Positions 61,058-64,000 of a DNA stretch of 64,000 bases are shown here, in pieces. The notes beneath the pieces are model-generated. The model saw nothing but the letters and a program-made list of their open reading frames with translations. It ran no database searches and was not told the DNA's origin. The translations under genes and the position numbers were made by a program. The first letter of the stretch is position 1; every line of letters starts with the position of its first letter. Source of the stretch: Pollutimonas sp963706785. Lineage in GTDB: Bacteria; Pseudomonadota; Gammaproteobacteria; Burkholderiales; Burkholderiaceae_B. The stretch spans positions 620,001-684,000 of the forward strand of contig CAVPNJ010000002.1 of NCBI GenBank assembly GCA_963706785.1. The letters are read 5' to 3'.

Positions 61058-62200
61058 TCAGTGCAATTTGAAGATGAGGTAATCAAGCTTGCTGGACGCG
61101 CGAAACATAACTTTGCGAACCAAATGTATTGGACTAAGGTGGTTTGTATAAATGGCGGCTATGCCACGAGCGCCCATGGGCAAGTCCCATTTCTCAGGAT
61201 CCGTGACATTAATACGCACGGCATACTGCAACGGAGCTTGATCAGGCTGTCCTTGAACGCCTCCGGTCGGCAATGTGCCGCTAGTCTGAAACTGACCTTG
61301 TGCAGTAGCCCACACTATGGAATCTACGGTGCCTTGAATAATCTGGCCAGGACGGGCTTGTAGCGCAATTTCGACCGGATCGCCCGGCGCTACGTGGGTG
61401 AGTTGATTTTGGTCGAAAAAGCCAATCATACGTTGACTGGTTTCGACAAAGCTCATGACAGGGCGCAACGGCAGCGCCGCCGCATATGAACCAGGACGCA
61501 CTTGCAAGTTGATGGCATAGCCTTCATCGGGAGCGAATATCACCGTCTGTTCAAGCTCCCAGCGTGCGGTAGCCAATTGAGCTCTGGCCTGGGAAACCGA
61601 TGATGCCTCTCCGTCGACCTGCGATGCCAGCATCAGCCTGATGCGCTGTTCTTCGGCCCTTGACGCCAGCCTTGCGGCTGTCAATCGTTTTACTTCAGCT
61701 GAATATTGCTCTACATCGTAGCGCTTGCCCGCACCAGCTTTTGAGAGGACGCTGGCCTGCCCGAGCCGAATTTTGGTCAAATCAAGCTGCGCTTGTGTCG
61801 CAGTCGTGTTTGCCCGGGCGGCATCCAGTTGCGCATCCAGTTGCAATGCATTTGCCTGCACCGTTACCAGGTTTGCTTCCAATGCCTTGATTTGGATCTC
61901 GAATGGCTTTGGATCCAATCTAAGCAGGACTTCGCCTTTACGAATCAGGCGGTTGCCTTCTATCGGTACTTCCACCACTCGTCCGGTAACACTGGGTACG
62001 ATCTCCACAACGTAATTGGCGACGCGCACCTGCGAGCTAGTGGGAGCAACGACGTTAAGTATGAAGATCAGAGTAACGATCCCCGCAAGGCCAATGGCTA
62101 CCACGCCAACCTGCGACTTGATATTCCAGGGCAACAGTTTAAGTTTGATAAAGATCAACCAAACCAGCCCAGCGTATATCACTGCAATAATTTCAAGCAT
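61058..62200 (-). CDS. HlyD/EmrA-type membrane fusion protein (YiaV-like)
   Basis: 380 residues. N-terminal anchor helix (LEIIAVIYAGLVWLIFIKL and SQVGVVAIGLAGIVTLIFIL give two helices), biotinyl/lipoyl-type hairpin segments (VEVPIEGNRLIRKGEVLLRLDPKPFEIQ), a long alpha-helical hairpin (LEANLVTVQANALQLDAQLDAARAN), then the beta-barrel part VIFAPDEGYAINLQVRPGSYA. Resembles the YiaV/AaeA group, which partners with DUF3302 (YiaW). It links the DUF3302 protein and the outer-membrane duct. Confidence 0.85.
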   Translation of the reverse strand: MLEIIAVIYAGLVWLIFIKLKLLPWNIKSQVGVVAIGLAGIVTLIFILNVVAPTSSQVRVANYVVEIVPSVTGRVVEVPIEGNRLIRKGEVLLRLDPKPFEIQIKALEANLVTVQANALQLDAQLDAARANTTATQAQLDLTKIRLGQASVLSKAGAGKRYDVEQYSAEVKRLTAARLASRAEEQRIRLMLASQVDGEASSVSQARAQLATARWELEQTVIFAPDEGYAINLQVRPGSYAAALPLRPVMSFVETSQRMIGFFDQNQLTHVAPGDPVEIALQARPGQIIQGTVDSIVWATAQGQFQTSGTLPTGGVQGQPDQAPLQYAVRINVTDPEKWDLPMGARGIAAIYTNHLSPIHLVRKVMFRASSKLDYLIFKLH

Positions 62201-62249
62201 ATGTGCCTTAACTAATTTCAGGAGCTAGGGCTGCCGTGTTGCTACTTAA

Positions 62250-62732
62250 TCACCGGGGGGAAATATTCCGAGTAGTTATCAAGCTAGCCTTTAGGGATGC
62301 GACTTCGGCCTCGAGGTGGGCGATCCTTTCTTCCGGCGTAAGCGAAATTGAAGCAGGGAGCGAAGGCGGTTCTACCCCTATTTGCTTGTAGTAATCGTCG
62401 TGTTTATCGCGGCCGTAGGCGAGTTTGTAGCCGACTGGTTTAACGTATGCCCATAACCAGGCCACAGGCCAAAGCAGGCCGCCGAACGCAAGCGATAGCA
62501 GACATAGGGTATTTATTGCTTCTTTTTGGGGATGCTGCCGTTTTTCAGCAATGACCTCTGGCATTACATGAACTTTCCAGAACAGCCAGACGACGACTAT
62601 CGGCACCAAAACAATGACGACCCACACAAAGATATCGGCAATAGCATTAGCCGTTTCGCCACTAAACCCATGTGAGGTCATCGGTGTTAGTGCATAAAGC
62701 AAAGCTGGCAAGAGGATTCGGACGCATTTCAT
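62250..62732 (-). CDS. DUF3302 inner-membrane protein (YiaW-like)
   Basis: 160 residues. Signal-like N-terminus, then VIVLVPIVVVWLFWKVHVMPEVIAEKRQHPQKEAINTLCLLSLAFGGLLWPVAWLWAYVKPVGYKLAYG, the DUF3302 signature. A coiled tail (TPEERIAHLEAEVASLKASL) follows. In enterics yiaW and yiaV are neighbours as here. First gene of the DUF3302-HlyD-NodT operon. Confidence 0.85.
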   Translation of the reverse strand: MKCVRILLPALLYALTPMTSHGFSGETANAIADIFVWVVIVLVPIVVVWLFWKVHVMPEVIAEKRQHPQKEAINTLCLLSLAFGGLLWPVAWLWAYVKPVGYKLAYGRDKHDDYYKQIGVEPPSLPASISLTPEERIAHLEAEVASLKASLITTRNISPR

Positions 62733-62962
62733 AGTAACGGCCCTAAGTGCAACAGCGCTTGCTCATTCAACCCCATTGCATTGATACGTGTGCAGTAGTA
62801 ACCGCGACACTGGCAAGCGATATTTGGTGACATCAAAGTATAGCTTGCAGCCTTTTTGGGCGCTATTTTTTTTTGCAAAAGCTTTATGTTTTGTGGCTCG
62901 TACTAAGTGATTCATTAGCGCAAATCGGCTCGAACAACAGCGTCACGCCAACTAGTTTGACG

Positions 62963-63250
62963 ATGCACGCAGACCCTTTCAGCCCATCACAGGCGCCTGC
63001 TGATGCCGGCCGGGAGCCAAGTAACTTGTCAAGCATGCGTCAGCCTATTATCGTGCACGAACTCACAGGGCTGCAGAGCGGAGAAGTATTCGCCTCCATT
63101 GCCGGCTTGCTCCTGAATCGTTTTGAGACATTGCCCGAGGTTGGCGCCGCGATAGAATTGGAGGGCTTGCGTTTTGAAGTGCTGGAGATCAGTAACCGGC
63201 GTATTGCGACGCTCGATGTGAAGCGTGCGGAGGTCCGCCCGCTTTCCTGA
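62963..63250 (+). CDS. Stand-alone CorC_HlyC-type domain protein or gene fragment
   Basis: About 95 residues if translated from the ATG at 62963 (other starts at 62873 and 63035). The last 70 residues are a CorC/HlyC transporter-associated domain: SGEVFASIAGLLLNRFETLPEVGAAIELEGLRFEVLEISNRRIATLDVKR. Normally this domain ends CNNM/CorC proteins such as the one at 8662. No membrane or CBS part precedes it here. Either a free regulatory domain or the 3' end of a lost gene. No good ribosome site. Confidence 0.4.
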   Translation: MHADPFSPSQAPADAGREPSNLSSMRQPIIVHELTGLQSGEVFASIAGLLLNRFETLPEVGAAIELEGLRFEVLEISNRRIATLDVKRAEVRPLS

Positions 63251-63285
63251 AAGGCTTTACTGGCCTCCTTACCGGCAGGATAAGA

Positions 63286-64000
63286 ATGGGCGCGCATATC
63301 ATGAACCGGCTGCGCAATGCGGCGGCAAGTTTGCTGGGGCGGGTGGTCGATGTGCGGCCGCACGAACTACGTCCGATGCTGCTCGGCGCCAGCTGGTTCT
63401 TTTGTCTTTTATTCGGCTATTACCTATTGCGGCCCTTACGAGACGCGTTGGGGTTACTCGGCGGAACTGCCGAGTTGCAATGGCTCTTTACTGCCACCTT
63501 CCTGGTCATGCTTGCGATGGTGCCATTGTTCGGTGCCATGGTCAGCCGGCTTTCGCCGCGTCGTTTCGTATCGCTGGCTTATCGGTTCTTTACCGTTAGC
63601 ATCCTCATTTTCAGCGCCTTGCTTGCTGCAGCTGTAGAAAACGCCTGGACTGCCCGATTTTTTTTCGTCTGGATAAGCGTTTTTAATCTCTTCGTTATCA
63701 GCGTTTTCTGGAGCGTGCTCGCCGACTGTTTCAGTAACGCCCAAGGGCGGCGCTTGTTTGGTTTCATAGCCGCCGGAGGTACCGCCGGTAGCTTTGTCGG
63801 CCCCGCGGTCGCTGCGTCCGTCGTCACAATCCTGGGCCCCGTTGCATTAACTTTGTGCGCTGCATTGTCGCTCGAGGTTGCATTGCAATGCTTCCACCGC
63901 CTCTACCCCAAACCAGATCAAGTTATATCAACGGCTGAGGGCGACATCGACCGGAAAATTATTTATCGCAATGGCAACGCCATCGGAGGCGGCTTGCTAG
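63286..64000 (+). CDS. MFS/NTP-exchanger-like membrane carrier (C-terminus beyond window)
   Basis: The frame is open from ATG 63286 to the right edge (238 codons). Helices follow the MFS pattern: LLGASWFFCLLFGYYLLRPLRDALG, LQWLFTATFLVMLAMVPLFGAMVSRL and FFFVWISVFNLFVISVFWSVLADCF. FGYYLLRPLRD and FWSVLADCFSNAQGRRLFGFIAAGGTAG resemble the ATP/ADP-exchange-like MFS group (Npt1-like) of free-living bacteria. A CAGGATAAG site precedes the start. It lies 35 bases after the CorC-domain ORF. Substrate unknown. Confidence 0.7.
   Translation, partial: MGAHIMNRLRNAAASLLGRVVDVRPHELRPMLLGASWFFCLLFGYYLLRPLRDALGLLGGTAELQWLFTATFLVMLAMVPLFGAMVSRLSPRRFVSLAYRFFTVSILIFSALLAAAVENAWTARFFFVWISVFNLFVISVFWSVLADCFSNAQGRRLFGFIAAGGTAGSFVGPAVAASVVTILGPVALTLCAALSLEVALQCFHRLYPKPDQVISTAEGDIDRKIIYRNGNAIGGGLL

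Overview
The window looks like a chromosomal segment of a betaproteobacterium of the order Burkholderiales, most plausibly family Alcaligenaceae (relatives of Bordetella, Achromobacter, Pusillimonas or Advenella). The reasons are two Bug-type (tripartite tricarboxylate) solute-binding proteins, a cbb3-like oxidase cluster with a SCO protein, DUF3300/DUF2950 neighbours, an ImuA-type SOS gene and the general look of the proteins. Base composition looks moderate (a little over half G+C by eye). No rRNA, tRNA, CRISPR array or intact insertion sequence was seen. Genus and species cannot be fixed from the sequence alone.

Layout. 1-10 kb: an SOS-controlled imuA runs off the left edge, followed by a thiamine-diphosphate enzyme, two different Nramp-family metal transporters around an MtfA-type peptidase, a divergent tyrosine recombinase / KfrA-like pair with a dif-like inverted repeat between them, and a CorC/HlyC protein. 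10-25 kb: a cytochrome c, a DUF411 protein, a biotin block (a bioF-bioA gene fusion plus bioD), a MocR-type regulator divergent from a cbb3-like oxidase cluster (CcoS-CcoN fusion, two c-type cytochromes, SCO protein, membrane protein), then CHRD, FUSC, glutathionyl-hydroquinone-reductase-like, YceI and LysR genes. 25-38 kb: accessory catabolism: an exported argininosuccinate-lyase-like enzyme, two Bug proteins, a GntR/FCD regulator, a triple-RidA-domain protein, an alpha/beta hydrolase, a cupin, a penicillin-acylase-family Ntn hydrolase, an entericidin and a FemAB-like acyltransferase. 39-47 kb: a copper P-type ATPase and a Met-rich periplasmic protein with copper-type operators, then a complete branched-chain amino-acid-type ABC transporter.

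47-50.3 kb is a scar zone. A 28-bp dif-like site (47265-47292) sits beside a decayed copy of the same recombinase found at 6-7 kb, two 80-bp-spaced direct repeats, and a run of broken genes (pirin, LolA/DUF1571-like, SRPBCC, ABC ATPase) with a few intact ones (cupredoxin, VOC protein). If the dif call is right, this is the replication terminus. 50-64 kb is mostly cell-envelope genes: a two-helix ion channel, a beta-barrel-like protein, DUF3300 and DUF2950 proteins, a small surface antigen, DUF5996, a patatin-like lipoprotein, small periplasmic proteins, and a DUF3302 / HlyD / NodT-type export operon. It ends in an MFS-type carrier cut by the right edge.

The most notable items are the dif-like site with its recombinase remnant, the intact recombinase/KfrA module with its own dif-like core, two gene fusions (BioF-BioA and CcoS-CcoN), the three-domain Rid protein in a catabolic island that also holds a deletion scar of a hydratase gene, and the exported argininosuccinate-lyase homologue.
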